Notes: generated by a model not told the origin, from the sequence alone. Shown: positions 9,321 through 18,683, counted from the stretch's first letter. The stretch: DNA of 64,000 nt from an uncultured Chloroflexota bacterium (GCA_937967325.1 CALBSQ010000288.1:23759-87758), one strand, 5' to 3'. Made by a program: numbers and translations.

Positions 9321-10010
9321 CTAGGATTCCTGGATGAGCACGTGCTGCATGACCACTGGCGTGGTGGGCTGGGACTTCTCCCCAGTGGGGCCGGCGACGG
9401 TCGCCACATGGGCGATGGCGGTCACTGCATCCATCCCCGCGGTCACTTTGCCGAAGTAGCTGTACAGCGGCTGGAGTTGCTGAGAATCGTCGCCGGTGCA
9501 GATGAAGAACTGACTGCCGTTGGTGTTGGGTCCGGAGTTGGCCATGGCCAGCGCCCCGGCCGTGTAGACGCTGGAGTTGGGCGGGAGCTCGTCGGCGAAC
9601 TGGTAGCCCGGCCCGCCGGCGCCGGTACCCTGGGGATCCCCGCCCTGGATGACAAAGCTGGCGACGATCCGGTGAAAGGCGAGGCCGTCGTAAAAGTGAT
9701 GACAAGCCAGGAACACGAAGTTGTTGACCGTTTTCGGCGCCTGCTTGGGCAGCAACTGAATGACGATGTTGCCGTATTGGGTTTGGATCGTGGCGGTGTA
9801 CTGCTTGTTCGGGTCGATCTGCATCGGCGGCGCGGCGCCGTAGCTGCGTTGGGGTGTTCCAGTCGTCGCCCCAGACGCTGTGCCGCAAGCCGCCTGCACG
9901 GCAGCGGTGTTGACGGTCGCGGCGGCGCCCGTCGATGCCGTCGACCCTCCGCAGCCCGCGAGCAGGCTCAGCACGCAGGTCAGGAGGGTCAGGATGAAGG
10001 GTCGCCGCAT
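9321..10010 (-). CDS. Cyclophilin-type peptidyl-prolyl isomerase, lipoprotein
   Basis: A 229-aa exported foldase. Signal sequence with lipobox (LLTCVLSLLAGC), a low-complexity Ala/Thr/Ser linker, then a cyclophilin domain. Its marks are YGNIVIQLLPKQAPKTVNNF, FYDGLAFHRIVASFVIQGGDPQGTG, LAMANSGPNTNGSQFFICTG and YFGKVTAGMDAV. The active-site Arg (FHRI) and the SQFFI block are intact. It should catalyse proline isomerisation of proteins outside the membrane. ATG 10010 is preferred over 10034 because it starts directly at the signal peptide (MRRPFILT) behind a GGAGA site. Confidence 0.9.
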   Translation of the reverse strand: MRRPFILTLLTCVLSLLAGCGGSTASTGAAATVNTAAVQAACGTASGATTGTPQRSYGAAPPMQIDPNKQYTATIQTQYGNIVIQLLPKQAPKTVNNFVFLACHHFYDGLAFHRIVASFVIQGGDPQGTGAGGPGYQFADELPPNSSVYTAGALAMANSGPNTNGSQFFICTGDDSQQLQPLYSYFGKVTAGMDAVTAIAHVATVAGPTGEKSQPTTPVVMQHVLIQES

Positions 10011-10075
10011 GGTTTCTCCAGAGTCACGCCACATCCATAGAATCGGTGCTGAGTATAGCCCGGTAGAATAGCCCC

Positions 10076-11197
10076 ATGCTCCACCATGGCCTGATCCGCC
10101 TAACTCTACTGGTCCTGCCTGTATTGTCTCTGTGCGCCTGGGGATCGCCGGCGTTCACAGGCAGTGACGACGACGGCCCACGCATCGGGCCGGCCGCACT
10201 GGCTGCGCTGCGCCAGGACGCTCCGCCACCGGTGACAGCGGCCAGCGCCGTGCTGATGGACACGGCGTCCGGCACGCTGCTCTGGTCGCGCGATCCCAGC
10301 GCGCGGCGCGCACCCGCCAGCCTGACCAAAATTATGACGGCGCTGGTCGTCCGCTCCCACGACAGTCCGGCCCAGGTCGTTGTGGTCTCATCACTGGCCG
10401 CGGCGACGCCCGGCTCGCGGATGAACGTGATCGCCGGGCAACGGCTGAGCGTGGATCAGCTCCTCTACGGGCTGCTGCTGCCCTCGGGCAACGACGCGGC
10501 CGTGGCGCTGGCGCAAGGAACGTCCGGCTCCGTTGCGGCGTTCGTGGCGCAGATGAACGCGCGCGCCGCGGCGATGGGGCTGACGGGTACGCACTTTGTG
10601 AACCCGGACGGGTTGGACGCCGACGGCCACTTTTCGACGGCGCGGGACCTGGCAACGATGGCGCTGGGCCTGCTCGGCGATCCCTTGTTGGCCCAGATCG
10701 TGCAGACACGCCACGAGGTGCTGCGCGGCGCCAACGGGACGGTGCTGTTCGATCTTACTAACCTCAACCAGTTGTTGGGCAGTTATCCCGGCGCCGACGG
10801 GGTGAAGACGGGTACGACGCCGGAAGCGGGCGAGAATCTGATCGGCTCCGCCACCAGAGACGGCCACCGCTTGCTCGCCGTGGTGCTGGGCAGCGACGAT
10901 CGCTATGCCGACGCTCGCGCGCTGCTGGATAGCGGCTGGTCGCACTGGCGCTGGCTCGCGCCTGCGCTGCCGCCGCTGGCCGCGCTGGATGGTGGCGCCG
11001 TGGATCTGGAAGCCGGCCCATGGACGGCGACGCCCGTACCGGCGTGGGCGGTCGACAGCGTTCGCATGGTGCTCAATGTCGACCCCGCCATCGGGCCGCT
11101 GGTGAGCGGCCCGCGTCCAACGCCTGCCGGCAGCGTGGAGCTGGTGCTGGGACAGCAGGTCGTGGCGCATGCCCCTGTGCTCGCCTCCCGGCCATGA
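10076..11197 (+). CDS. dacA: D-alanyl-D-alanine carboxypeptidase (S11, PBP5-type)
   Basis: A 373-aa penicillin-binding protein that trims the terminal D-Ala of peptidoglycan stem peptides. It has a signal peptide (LIRLTLLVLPVLSLCAW) and the three S11 motifs: SxxK as SLTK (PASLTKIMTALV), SxN as SGN (LLPSGNDAAVAL) and KTG (GVKTGTTPEAG). A short C-terminal extension replaces the longer domain of E. coli PBP5, and no clear amphipathic anchor is visible. It is first in a coupled run: its TGA overlaps the ATG of rluB (ATGA). Confidence 0.9.
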   Translation: MLHHGLIRLTLLVLPVLSLCAWGSPAFTGSDDDGPRIGPAALAALRQDAPPPVTAASAVLMDTASGTLLWSRDPSARRAPASLTKIMTALVVRSHDSPAQVVVVSSLAAATPGSRMNVIAGQRLSVDQLLYGLLLPSGNDAAVALAQGTSGSVAAFVAQMNARAAAMGLTGTHFVNPDGLDADGHFSTARDLATMALGLLGDPLLAQIVQTRHEVLRGANGTVLFDLTNLNQLLGSYPGADGVKTGTTPEAGENLIGSATRDGHRLLAVVLGSDDRYADARALLDSGWSHWRWLAPALPPLAALDGGAVDLEAGPWTATPVPAWAVDSVRMVLNVDPAIGPLVSGPRPTPAGSVELVLGQQVVAHAPVLASRP

Positions 11198-11922
11198 CCG
11201 CCGAACGGCTGCAGAAGGTGCTGGCGGCGGCGGGCGTCGCCTCGCGCCGCCATAGCGAGGCGCTGATCACCGCGGGGAGGGTACGCGTGGATGGCCGGGT
11301 GGTGACCGAGCTCGGCAGCCGCGTCGAACCGACGGTGCAACGAATCGAAGTCGATGGCCAGCCGCTGCCGGCGCCGGCAGGTCACAACTTCATCATGCTC
11401 AACAAGCCGATGGGATACGTCAGCACGGCTTCCGATCCGCAAGGGCGGGAGACGGTGTTCGATCTGTTGCCGCGGGAGACGCGGCTGTTTTCGGTGGGCC
11501 GGCTGGACCGCGACACGGAGGGGCTGCTGCTGTTCACGGACGACGGCGACCTGGCGTACCGCGTCACGCATCCGCGTTTCGGCTTGGAGAAGGAGTACCG
11601 CATCTGGACCGTGTCACCGACTCGGGAGGAGATGGATGCTCTGGCCTCCGGCGTCCGCCTCTCGGACGGCCTGACGGCGCCGGCGCGAGTAGAGACCTGG
11701 CAAGAGGGTCGAGACACGCTCGTCGGGCTAACGATCCACGAGGGGCGCAACCGGCAGGTCCGGCGGATGTTCGAGGCGCTGGGGCTGCCCATCTACCGGC
11801 TGGTGCGAACGCGGGTCGGGCCGTTGCGATTGGGCGACTTGCGTTCCGGTGAATGGCGCATCCTCGGCGCCGGCGAGGTAGCATTATTGCGCCGAGTCCT
11901 TGCCCGGACGGCCAGCAAGTGA
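11194..11922 (+). CDS. rluB: 23S rRNA pseudouridine synthase RluB-type
   Basis: A 242-aa RsuA/RluB/E/F family enzyme. An N-terminal S4 RNA-binding domain (RLQKVLAAAGVASRRHSEALI) is followed by the synthase domain with the catalytic-Asp motif GRLDRDTEGLLLFTDDG and the family block EGRNRQVRRMFEALG. It isomerises a uridine in 23S rRNA helix 89 (RluB) or a nearby site. ATG 11194 overlaps the dacA stop by 4 bp, so translation is coupled, which settles the start against a longer open frame. Confidence 0.88.
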   Translation: MTAERLQKVLAAAGVASRRHSEALITAGRVRVDGRVVTELGSRVEPTVQRIEVDGQPLPAPAGHNFIMLNKPMGYVSTASDPQGRETVFDLLPRETRLFSVGRLDRDTEGLLLFTDDGDLAYRVTHPRFGLEKEYRIWTVSPTREEMDALASGVRLSDGLTAPARVETWQEGRDTLVGLTIHEGRNRQVRRMFEALGLPIYRLVRTRVGPLRLGDLRSGEWRILGAGEVALLRRVLARTASK

Positions 11923-12623
11923 GACGCGTAAATACTGTGTCGGTCGCCTCGACCATCGCCATTGACGGCCCGGCCGGGGCGGGGAAGACAGTGGTCGGTC
12001 GGGCTGTGGCGGAGCGGCTCGGCTACCTATTTCTCGACACGGGTGCGATGTACCGAGCGGTAGCGTATCTGGCATTGAAGCGCGTTATCCCCGTGGATGA
12101 CGAGGCCGGGATGATCGCGCTAGCAGGCGCGACGGACGTCGACATTCGGCCCGGCGGGCCTGCTGACGGGCGGCCCTACACGGTGCTGGCCGGCGGTGAA
12201 GACGTGACCTGGCAGATCCGCACGCCGGAGGTCGACGCGACGGTGTCGCCGGTGTCGGCTATTGCTGGGGTGCGCCGGGCGATGGTCCTGCTGCAGGCGC
12301 GCATTGCAGGTCGTGGACGCTGTGTGCTGGTGGGACGGGATATCGGCACGGTAGTCTTGCCGAACGCCGATCTCAAGGTCTACCTCACCGCGTCGCTGGA
12401 GGCGCGCGCGCGGCGGCGCTTGCAGGAGGTGCGCGCCCGCGGACAGCACGCTGACGAGGCGGAGGTGCGCGCCGGCATTGTCCAGCGCGATGAACTGGAC
12501 AGCGGACGGTCGGCGTCACCCCTCCGGGTTGCAGACGGCGCGCACAGCCTGGACACGACCAAGCTGAACGTCGATCAGGTCGTGGAGCGTATCATCGCGC
12601 TGGCGGAGGGAAAGGCGCGATGA
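11919..12623 (+). CDS. cmk: Cytidylate kinase
   Basis: A 234-aa (d)CMP kinase that converts CMP/dCMP to CDP/dCDP with ATP. P-loop IAIDGPAGAGKTVVGRAVAE, then LFLDTGAMYRAVAYLALKR and the family block GRDIGTVVLPNADLKVYLTAS. The start is taken as GTG 11919, which overlaps the rluB stop (GTGA) and matches the coupling used upstream; GTG 11937 is also possible. The rluB-cmk order is a common bacterial neighbourhood. Confidence 0.88.
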   Translation: MRRVNTVSVASTIAIDGPAGAGKTVVGRAVAERLGYLFLDTGAMYRAVAYLALKRVIPVDDEAGMIALAGATDVDIRPGGPADGRPYTVLAGGEDVTWQIRTPEVDATVSPVSAIAGVRRAMVLLQARIAGRGRCVLVGRDIGTVVLPNADLKVYLTASLEARARRRLQEVRARGQHADEAEVRAGIVQRDELDSGRSASPLRVADGAHSLDTTKLNVDQVVERIIALAEGKAR

Positions 12624-12624
12624 G

Positions 12625-14268
12625 GTGGCAGCGTTGACGGCGGTGCAACGTGCCGATCAATTGGAACGACTCGCCGACGAGCAGTTTGACGTCGCCATCG
12701 TCGGCGGTGGGATCACCGGGGCCGGGATCGCCCTCGACGCCGCGACGCGTGGTCTGCGCGTCGCGCTGGTCGAGCGCCGTGACTTCGCTGCAGGCACCAG
12801 CAGCCGAACCACGAAGCTCATCCACGGCGGCTTGCGCTACCTGGCCCAGGGCCACGTCGGCGTGACACGCGTGGGCAGCGTCGAGCGGAGCCGGCTGCTG
12901 CGCCTGGCGCCCCACCTGGTCCGCCCGCTGCCGTTCGTCGTGCCCGTCACAGGGATCGCGGACCGGCTGGTGATGTCGGCCGGGCTCACGGCGTACGACC
13001 TCGTGGCCGGCTTTCACAACGTTCGCAACCATTACCGGCTGAGCCGTGGCGAGCTGGCGCAGTGGTTTCCGGTATTGCAGGGAGGAAAGTATGCCGGCGG
13101 GTTGGTCTACTATGACGGGCAAACCGACGACGTGCGTCTGACGGTGACGGTGATCAAGGAGGCGCTTCGCTACGACGCCGCGATCGCCAACCGCTGCCAA
13201 GCGATTGGCTTCGGCGGCAGCGCCCGCGTCAACCGACTGCTCTGCCGGGACGTGCTGAGCGGCGCGGAATTGACCGTGCGTGCTCATCGGGTGGTACTGG
13301 CCTGCGGCGTCTGGGTGGACGAGGTGCTAGCCAGCAGGCCCGATGCCCAGGGTATGCTCGTCAAACCGGCCAAGGGCGTCCATCTGATTCTGCCTCGGGA
13401 GCCTTTCGGCGATCGGGGCGCGCTGCTGCTGCGTCATCCCGACGACCGCCGCTACATCTTCGTCATCCCATGGAAGGACCGGACCCTCGTCGGCACGACC
13501 GACACCGCTTACAGCGGCAACCTGGCCGAGCCTCCCGTCACCGGCGATGATGTTCGCTATCTCTTGCGGGCCGTGCGCACCCGCCTGCCCGGGGCGCAGA
13601 TGACCGAAAGGGACGTGATCGGAGTGCAGGCCGGTCTCCGCCCGCTCGTCAATACGGAGAAGCCCTCTACCGACGAGGTATCGCGGGAGGACCGCGTCAG
13701 CGTGTCCCCCGACGGCATCGTGACCATCGCCGGCGGCAAGCTGACCGTGTACCGGCACATGGCGGAAAAGGTGGTCGATCAGGTCGTCACGTTGCTGCAA
13801 GGCGACGGGGTCCGCAAAGACCGGCCGCGCTGCCGCACGACCGAGCTAGCGCTGGGCGGTTTCCCCCTGGGCGACGCGGGGCAGATTGCTCGTCAGGAGC
13901 TACTCAGATCGCTCGGCGAGCGCCTTCCAGCCGACATCGCGGCGCATCTGCTGGCCAGCTACGGCGCCGCTGCCCTGCGCATTGGCGAGCTGGCTGGGTC
14001 GGTGCAGGAACTGGCTGAGCGCCTGGTGGAGGATCTGCCGATCATCATGGCCGAGGCGCGTTACGCCGTGGAGAGCGAGCTGGCGGTGTCGCTCAGCGAT
14101 GTCCTCACGCGGCGACTCGGGTTGACGCTGCTGGACCCTAAGGGGGCCGTGCGGCGCGCCGCCGACGTCGCGCGCCAGATTGGCAGCCTGCTGGGCTGGG
14201 ACCAGCCGGAATGCGAACGCCAGGTCAGCGCCTACCGGTACGAGGCGGCGCTGCATACGTGGGGTTGA
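12625..14268 (+). CDS. glpD: FAD-dependent glycerol-3-phosphate dehydrogenase
   Basis: A 547-aa membrane-associated flavoenzyme oxidising glycerol-3-phosphate to DHAP and passing electrons to quinone. Dinucleotide-binding motif VAIVGGGITGAGIALDAATRG, the family signature SSRTTKLIHGGLRYLAQG, and a helical C-terminal domain (from about residue 400). GTG 12625 lies one base after the cmk stop, so it appears to be the last gene of the dacA-rluB-cmk-glpD unit. Confidence 0.9.
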   Translation: MAALTAVQRADQLERLADEQFDVAIVGGGITGAGIALDAATRGLRVALVERRDFAAGTSSRTTKLIHGGLRYLAQGHVGVTRVGSVERSRLLRLAPHLVRPLPFVVPVTGIADRLVMSAGLTAYDLVAGFHNVRNHYRLSRGELAQWFPVLQGGKYAGGLVYYDGQTDDVRLTVTVIKEALRYDAAIANRCQAIGFGGSARVNRLLCRDVLSGAELTVRAHRVVLACGVWVDEVLASRPDAQGMLVKPAKGVHLILPREPFGDRGALLLRHPDDRRYIFVIPWKDRTLVGTTDTAYSGNLAEPPVTGDDVRYLLRAVRTRLPGAQMTERDVIGVQAGLRPLVNTEKPSTDEVSREDRVSVSPDGIVTIAGGKLTVYRHMAEKVVDQVVTLLQGDGVRKDRPRCRTTELALGGFPLGDAGQIARQELLRSLGERLPADIAAHLLASYGAAALRIGELAGSVQELAERLVEDLPIIMAEARYAVESELAVSLSDVLTRRLGLTLLDPKGAVRRAADVARQIGSLLGWDQPECERQVSAYRYEAALHTWG

Positions 14269-14315
14269 GTAGCAACACAGTTCATATGGGAGCCCGGCTT
14301 TAGGAGGAAAAAGCG

Positions 14316-14543
14316 ATGACCTGTGTGATCTGCAGGCAGGGCGAAGTGCGGCCGGGGCATGCCACGATTACGCTCACACGCGGCCGACTGACACTTGTAG
14401 TCAAGGCCGTTCCGGCCCGGGTCTGCGAGAACCGCGGCGAGGAGTACGTCGATGAGGAAACCGCGACGCGGTTGCTGCACGCCGCGGATGAGGCCGCGCG
14501 TGCCGGGGTTGAGGTAGACGTACGCGAGTACGTCGCCGCCTAG
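14316..14543 (+). CDS. YgiT-type zinc-finger protein lacking one Cys
   Basis: A 75-aa small protein of the YgiT-type (MqsA-like) zinc-finger group, usually an antitoxin. It begins CVICRQGEVRPG and has the second half-site as VCENRGEEYVDEE. Relatives have CxxC in that half-site, so one of four zinc ligands has become Arg. AGGAGG sits 9 bp before ATG 14316. The usual DUF4258-like toxin partner is absent: glpD lies upstream and the ABC importer downstream. Probably an orphan, possibly unable to bind zinc. Confidence 0.72.
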   Translation: MTCVICRQGEVRPGHATITLTRGRLTLVVKAVPARVCENRGEEYVDEETATRLLHAADEAARAGVEVDVREYVAA

Positions 14544-14604
14544 CTCCCCGACGCTACGACCCGCGATACCATACTTGGTGATATGCACGCGAGCACGGGC
14601 GGGG

Positions 14605-14632
14605 TTGCCTTCCAAACACTCTGTTATATAAT
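14605..14632 (+). promoter_or_regulatory. Sigma70-type promoter of the peptide ABC operon
   Basis: TTGCCT at 14605-14610 and a perfect TATAAT at 14627-14632, separated by 16 bp. Transcription would start near 14639, leaving a leader of about 130 nt before the GTG of the binding protein. Confidence 0.62.
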
Positions 14633-14771
14633 GGCCTCGGGGTCCGACCGGGCGGTTCGCGCCTGCCGGCCTTGCGGGTTCATCGAATGCTTTCCTGTTC
14701 TGGCGAGCGGCGCGCTGGCGCTTACCGAAGACGTGGCGCTGTGTAGGCATGAATGGCGGGAGGTAACGTCT

Positions 14772-16748
14772 GTGAGTGTTGCGGGTACGGCGGCCCAGAA
14801 CCGTACGGGAGGAGCGCCGGCCGTGGCGCGACGCCGATTCTTGCGAAATAGTGTCGGCGGTGTCATGGCCATCCCTCTGGCGACGCTGCTGGCGAGCTGC
14901 GGCGGACAGGCGGCCACGACGGTGTCATCCACGATCGGTACGGCCAGTAGCGGCGCGGGCGGAAGCAGCGTCCAAGCGAGCTCGACCGGCGCGTCGACGC
15001 AATCGGCAGGCGCGACGACCACGGCAAGCTCGGCGGCTACGGCGGCAAGCAGTGCTACCGCTGCCAGCTCGAGCAGTGCGGCGACCAGCGCGGCCGCGGC
15101 GAGTGGCGCGCGCGGCAAGGCGGGGACGCTGAAGATGCTGTTCTGGCAGGCGGTGACCATCCTCAATCCCCACCTGGCCACCGGCACGAAGGATGTGTTT
15201 GCCGCTCGCCTGGTCCTGGAGCCGCTGTTCACGGCCTCGATCGACACGGGTCAGCTCTCGCCGGTCCTGGCGGCCGAGGCGCCGACACAAGCCAACGGCG
15301 GCTTGAGCAGTGATGCGAAGACGGTGACCGTCAAGTTGAAGCCGGGCATTACCTGGAGCGATGGCGAGCCGCTGACCGCCGACGACGTAGTGTTCACCTG
15401 GCAGTACGTCGCCGAGCCGGCAACCGCCGCCACCACGGTCGGCAACTTCCTCACGGTCGACAAGATGGAGGCGCTCGATCCGCTGACGGTGAAGGCGACG
15501 TTCAAAGGGCCGAACCCGAGCTGGTTCTCCCAGTGGCTGGGCTACAACGGCGTGATCCTGCCCAAGCACATCCTCAAAGATTTCATCGGCGCGAAGGCCC
15601 GCGACGCCGCATTCAATCTCAAGCCGATCGGCACCGGCCCCTACAAGGTTGACTCGATGGCCCCGGGCGATCTGGTGGTCTACTCGATCAACGACCGCTA
15701 CCGTGAGCCGGACAAGCCGGCCTTTGCCCAGGTCCAGCTCAAGGGCGGCGGCGACGTCGTGTCGGCCGCGCGGGCCGTCTTCGAGACCGGCGAGTATGAC
15801 TATGCCTGGAATCTGCAGGCGGAATGGCCGGTGTTGCAGCAGATCATGCAAGGGGGCAAGGGCGACCTGGTGACCGCGCCCGGTCAGGGGATCGAGCAGT
15901 TGTTCTTCAACATGAGCGACCCGAACAAGGACGTGAACGGTGAGCGGTCACACTTCGGCACCCCGCACCCGATCCTCAGCGATCCGAAGGTCCGCCAGGC
16001 CATCAGCATGGCCATCGATCGCGACACCATGGCCAAGCAGTTGTACGGAGACACCGCGGTGGGACCGACCGTGGACGTGCTCAGCGTGCCGGCGACGATG
16101 AAGTCGACTGGCGTCACCATCCCCCACGACGTTGCCAAGGCGAACCAGCTGCTCGACGAAGCGGGCTGGACGAAAGGCGCCGACGGCACGCGCGCCAAGA
16201 ACGGCTTGCCGCTCAAGCTCGTCTTGCAGACCAGCGTCAACTCGCTCCGCCAGAAGGAGCAAGCGATCATCAAACAGGGTTGCCAGCAGATTGGCGTCAA
16301 CCTGGAACTGAAGACGGTTCCCGCCGATGTGTTCTTTGGCGGCGCGGCCGGCGACACCGACAATGTGAATCACTTCTACACCGATCTCCAGATGTTTACC
16401 TCCTCCTACACCTCGCCAATCCCGATCAGCTACATGCGGCGCTGGTCCAGCGTCGACCCGGCGCGTGATGTCCCCCAAAAGAGCAATCAGTGGTCGGGCA
16501 ACGACTACACGCGCTGGCGAAGCGACGAGTTCAATTCGCTGTACACCCAGGCGCAAACGGAGACGGATACCCAGAAGCTGGCCGACCTGTTCAAGAAGAT
16601 GAACGACCTGGTGGTCAGCAACTACGTCACCACCGGACTGGTGGACCGGAAGCAGGCGGATTGCAAGGCGAAGTGGCTCAAGGGGCCAAACATCGCCGTG
16701 TTCGACGCCAACACCTGGAACATCGCCGATTGGACGCGGCAGGGCTGA
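14772..16748 (+). CDS. Tat-exported lipoprotein, peptide ABC transporter binding protein
   Basis: A 658-aa SBP_bac_5 family (cluster C, DppA/OppA-like) solute receptor. A twin-arginine motif (ARRRFLRNSVGG) and a lipobox (LATLLASC) mark Tat export and lipid anchoring. A Ser/Ala/Thr-rich linker runs to the domain start (GTLKMLFWQAVTILNPHLA). Typical blocks include WSDGEPLTADDVVFTWQY and QAISMAIDRDTMAKQLYG. GTG 14772 is chosen for a GGGAGGT site; an upstream in-frame ATG at 14583 would put over 60 residues ahead of the Tat signal and start before the promoter. It is followed by two permease genes but no ATPase genes in the window. Confidence 0.86.
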   Translation: MSVAGTAAQNRTGGAPAVARRRFLRNSVGGVMAIPLATLLASCGGQAATTVSSTIGTASSGAGGSSVQASSTGASTQSAGATTTASSAATAASSATAASSSSAATSAAAASGARGKAGTLKMLFWQAVTILNPHLATGTKDVFAARLVLEPLFTASIDTGQLSPVLAAEAPTQANGGLSSDAKTVTVKLKPGITWSDGEPLTADDVVFTWQYVAEPATAATTVGNFLTVDKMEALDPLTVKATFKGPNPSWFSQWLGYNGVILPKHILKDFIGAKARDAAFNLKPIGTGPYKVDSMAPGDLVVYSINDRYREPDKPAFAQVQLKGGGDVVSAARAVFETGEYDYAWNLQAEWPVLQQIMQGGKGDLVTAPGQGIEQLFFNMSDPNKDVNGERSHFGTPHPILSDPKVRQAISMAIDRDTMAKQLYGDTAVGPTVDVLSVPATMKSTGVTIPHDVAKANQLLDEAGWTKGADGTRAKNGLPLKLVLQTSVNSLRQKEQAIIKQGCQQIGVNLELKTVPADVFFGGAAGDTDNVNHFYTDLQMFTSSYTSPIPISYMRRWSSVDPARDVPQKSNQWSGNDYTRWRSDEFNSLYTQAQTETDTQKLADLFKKMNDLVVSNYVTTGLVDRKQADCKAKWLKGPNIAVFDANTWNIADWTRQG

Positions 16749-16785
16749 CGGGCGATGAGGTGGTGGCAGTTGAGGCGAGGGGACC

Positions 16786-17730
16786 ATGACGACGTACGTC
16801 TTGCGGCGGCTGGTGGTGACGGCGCCGACCTTGGTCGTGATCAGCATGGTGGTGTTCGGCATCCTGGCGCTGGCGCCGGGCGATCCGCTGAGCCAGTTTG
16901 CGTCGAACCCGGACGTGCCCGCCGAGGTCCGGCTGCAGATTCGGCACGACTTTGGGCTGGACCAGCCGGTGCCGGTGCGTTACGTCAAATGGGCGGCCGC
17001 GTTCGTCCGCGGTGATTGGGGGTACTCCTTTGCCAGCCGCACGCCGGTGAGCGGCCTGATCTTGCAGCGTGTGCCGACGGACCTCAGCGTGGTCGGAGCT
17101 GCCTACCTCGTCGCCATTGTGCTGGCCATCCCCATCGGTGTGGTCGCCGCGATCAAGCAGTACTCCTGGTTCGACCACCTGGCCACCACTTTTGCCTTCG
17201 TCGGCTTCTCCTTGCCCACCTTCTTCACCGGCGTCCTGTTGATCCTGATCTTCAGCGTCCATTTCGGCTGGCTGCCGTCGATCTACAACACGCAGGTCCG
17301 CGCGCCGGGCGAGGCAGTCAAGCAGGCCATCATGCCCATCGCCGTGCTTGCCCTCTTCCAGACCGCCAGCCTGGCCCGCTACACGCGCGCTTCCGTGCTG
17401 GACAACGTGCGCGGCGACTACGTGCGCACGGCACGCGCCAAAGGCCTGGCCGAGCCGGCGGTCGTGCTGCGGCACGTCCTGCGCAACAGCTTGATCCCGG
17501 TGGTCACGCTGATGGCGCTGCAACTGCCGGTGGTATTCACCGGCGCCGTCGTGACGGAGCAGATCTTCCGAGTGCCGGGGATCGGCGCCTTGCTGATCAC
17601 CGCCATCCAAACCAGCGACACGCCGGTGGTGATGGCCATCACCTTCGTGTTCGCCATCCTCGTGGTGTGTTTCAATCTCCTCGCCGACCTGCTCTACGGC
17701 GTGCTCGATCCCAGGATCAAGTACACCTGA
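16786..17730 (+). CDS. Peptide/nickel ABC transporter permease (DppB-type)
   Basis: A 314-aa inner-membrane permease. It begins TTYVLRRLVVTAPTLVVISMVVF, typical of DppB/OppB, with about six membrane spans. The EAA loop contains RAKGLAEPAVVLRHVLRNSLIPVVTL. It pairs with the DppC-type subunit that starts 2 bp after its stop. ATPases must be encoded elsewhere or shared. Confidence 0.9.
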   Translation: MTTYVLRRLVVTAPTLVVISMVVFGILALAPGDPLSQFASNPDVPAEVRLQIRHDFGLDQPVPVRYVKWAAAFVRGDWGYSFASRTPVSGLILQRVPTDLSVVGAAYLVAIVLAIPIGVVAAIKQYSWFDHLATTFAFVGFSLPTFFTGVLLILIFSVHFGWLPSIYNTQVRAPGEAVKQAIMPIAVLALFQTASLARYTRASVLDNVRGDYVRTARAKGLAEPAVVLRHVLRNSLIPVVTLMALQLPVVFTGAVVTEQIFRVPGIGALLITAIQTSDTPVVMAITFVFAILVVCFNLLADLLYGVLDPRIKYT

Positions 17731-17731
17731 C

Positions 17732-18682
17732 ATGGCTGTACGCACGCGCACCCTGGCAACCGCGGTGAGCGCGCCCGTCCGGACGGGCGCGCTCACCGCC
17801 CAGCGCCACCGCACGCTGTGGGGCGACGTGCGGCAGCGCTTCCTGCGCCACCGGCTGGCCGCTGCCGGAGCCGTTGCCTTCCTGCTGCTCGTCCTGGCCA
17901 CCTTGCTCGGGCCGCTGGTCTACCACGTGCGCATCCAGGACGTCGACTTTGCGGCCGCCACCAGCCCGCCCGCGTTGGCGCACCCGTTCGGCACGGACGA
18001 CCTGGGTCAGGACATCCTTGCCCGCGCGCTCTGGGGCGGGCGCATCTCCATCGCCGTCGGGCTGGCGGCGATGCTGATTGCCATCACCTTGGGTACGCTC
18101 ATCGGCTCGATCGCGGGCTTCTTCGGTCATATGGCCGATACGCTACTCATGCGCCTCACCGACGTCTTCATCTCCATCCCGCAGTTGCCCTTGTTGCTGC
18201 TGATCATCTATCTCTTCCGCGACGCGCTCACCAAGCGCATCGGGACGGGTGCGGGCATCTTCTTGCTGTTGGTCGGCGTGATCGGCGGCCTCAACTGGAT
18301 GTCAACCGCGCGACTGGTCCGGGCCGGCTTCCTCTCGACACGCGAGAAGGAGTTCGTGGTGGCGGCGCGCTGCATCGGCGCGCCGGCGGTCCGGCAAATC
18401 ACCCGGCACATCTTGCCCAACGTGGTCAGCCCCGTCATCGTGGCGGGGACGCTCGCCATCGGCTCGGCGATCATCGCCGAGTCCACGCTGTCCTTCCTGG
18501 GGTTGGGCTTCCCGCCGGACGTGCCGACGTGGGGACGCATGCTGTTCGACGCCCAGAATTACCTGACCATCGCGCCCTGGATGGCGATCTTCCCCGGCCT
18601 GCTGATCTTCCTGGCCGTGCTCTCCATCAACTATGTCGGCGATGGGCTGCGCGACGCGCTGGACCCGCAGCTCGTCGTCTGA
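17732..18682 (+). CDS. Peptide/nickel ABC transporter permease (DppC-type)
   Basis: A 316-aa permease partner of the preceding gene. Cytoplasmic N-terminus (WGDVRQRFLRHRLAAAGAV), the DppC signature HPFGTDDLGQDILARALWGGRISI, and the EAA loop VVAARCIGAPAVRQITRHILPNV. The first 25 codons contain a 38-bp perfect palindrome (see the separate entry), unusual inside a coding start region. Confidence 0.9.
   Translation: MAVRTRTLATAVSAPVRTGALTAQRHRTLWGDVRQRFLRHRLAAAGAVAFLLLVLATLLGPLVYHVRIQDVDFAAATSPPALAHPFGTDDLGQDILARALWGGRISIAVGLAAMLIAITLGTLIGSIAGFFGHMADTLLMRLTDVFISIPQLPLLLLIIYLFRDALTKRIGTGAGIFLLLVGVIGGLNWMSTARLVRAGFLSTREKEFVVAARCIGAPAVRQITRHILPNVVSPVIVAGTLAIGSAIIAESTLSFLGLGFPPDVPTWGRMLFDAQNYLTIAPWMAIFPGLLIFLAVLSINYVGDGLRDALDPQLVV
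17762..17799. repeat. 38-bp perfect palindrome inside the DppC-type permease gene
   Basis: Two exactly complementary 19-base arms meet at position 17780/17781 (centre GTCC/GGAC, outer ends GCGGTGAGC/GCTCACCGC). In the mRNA it would form a very stable hairpin about 30 nt after the start codon. No other palindrome of this size was noticed in the window. Confidence 0.85.
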
Positions 18683-18683
18683 G

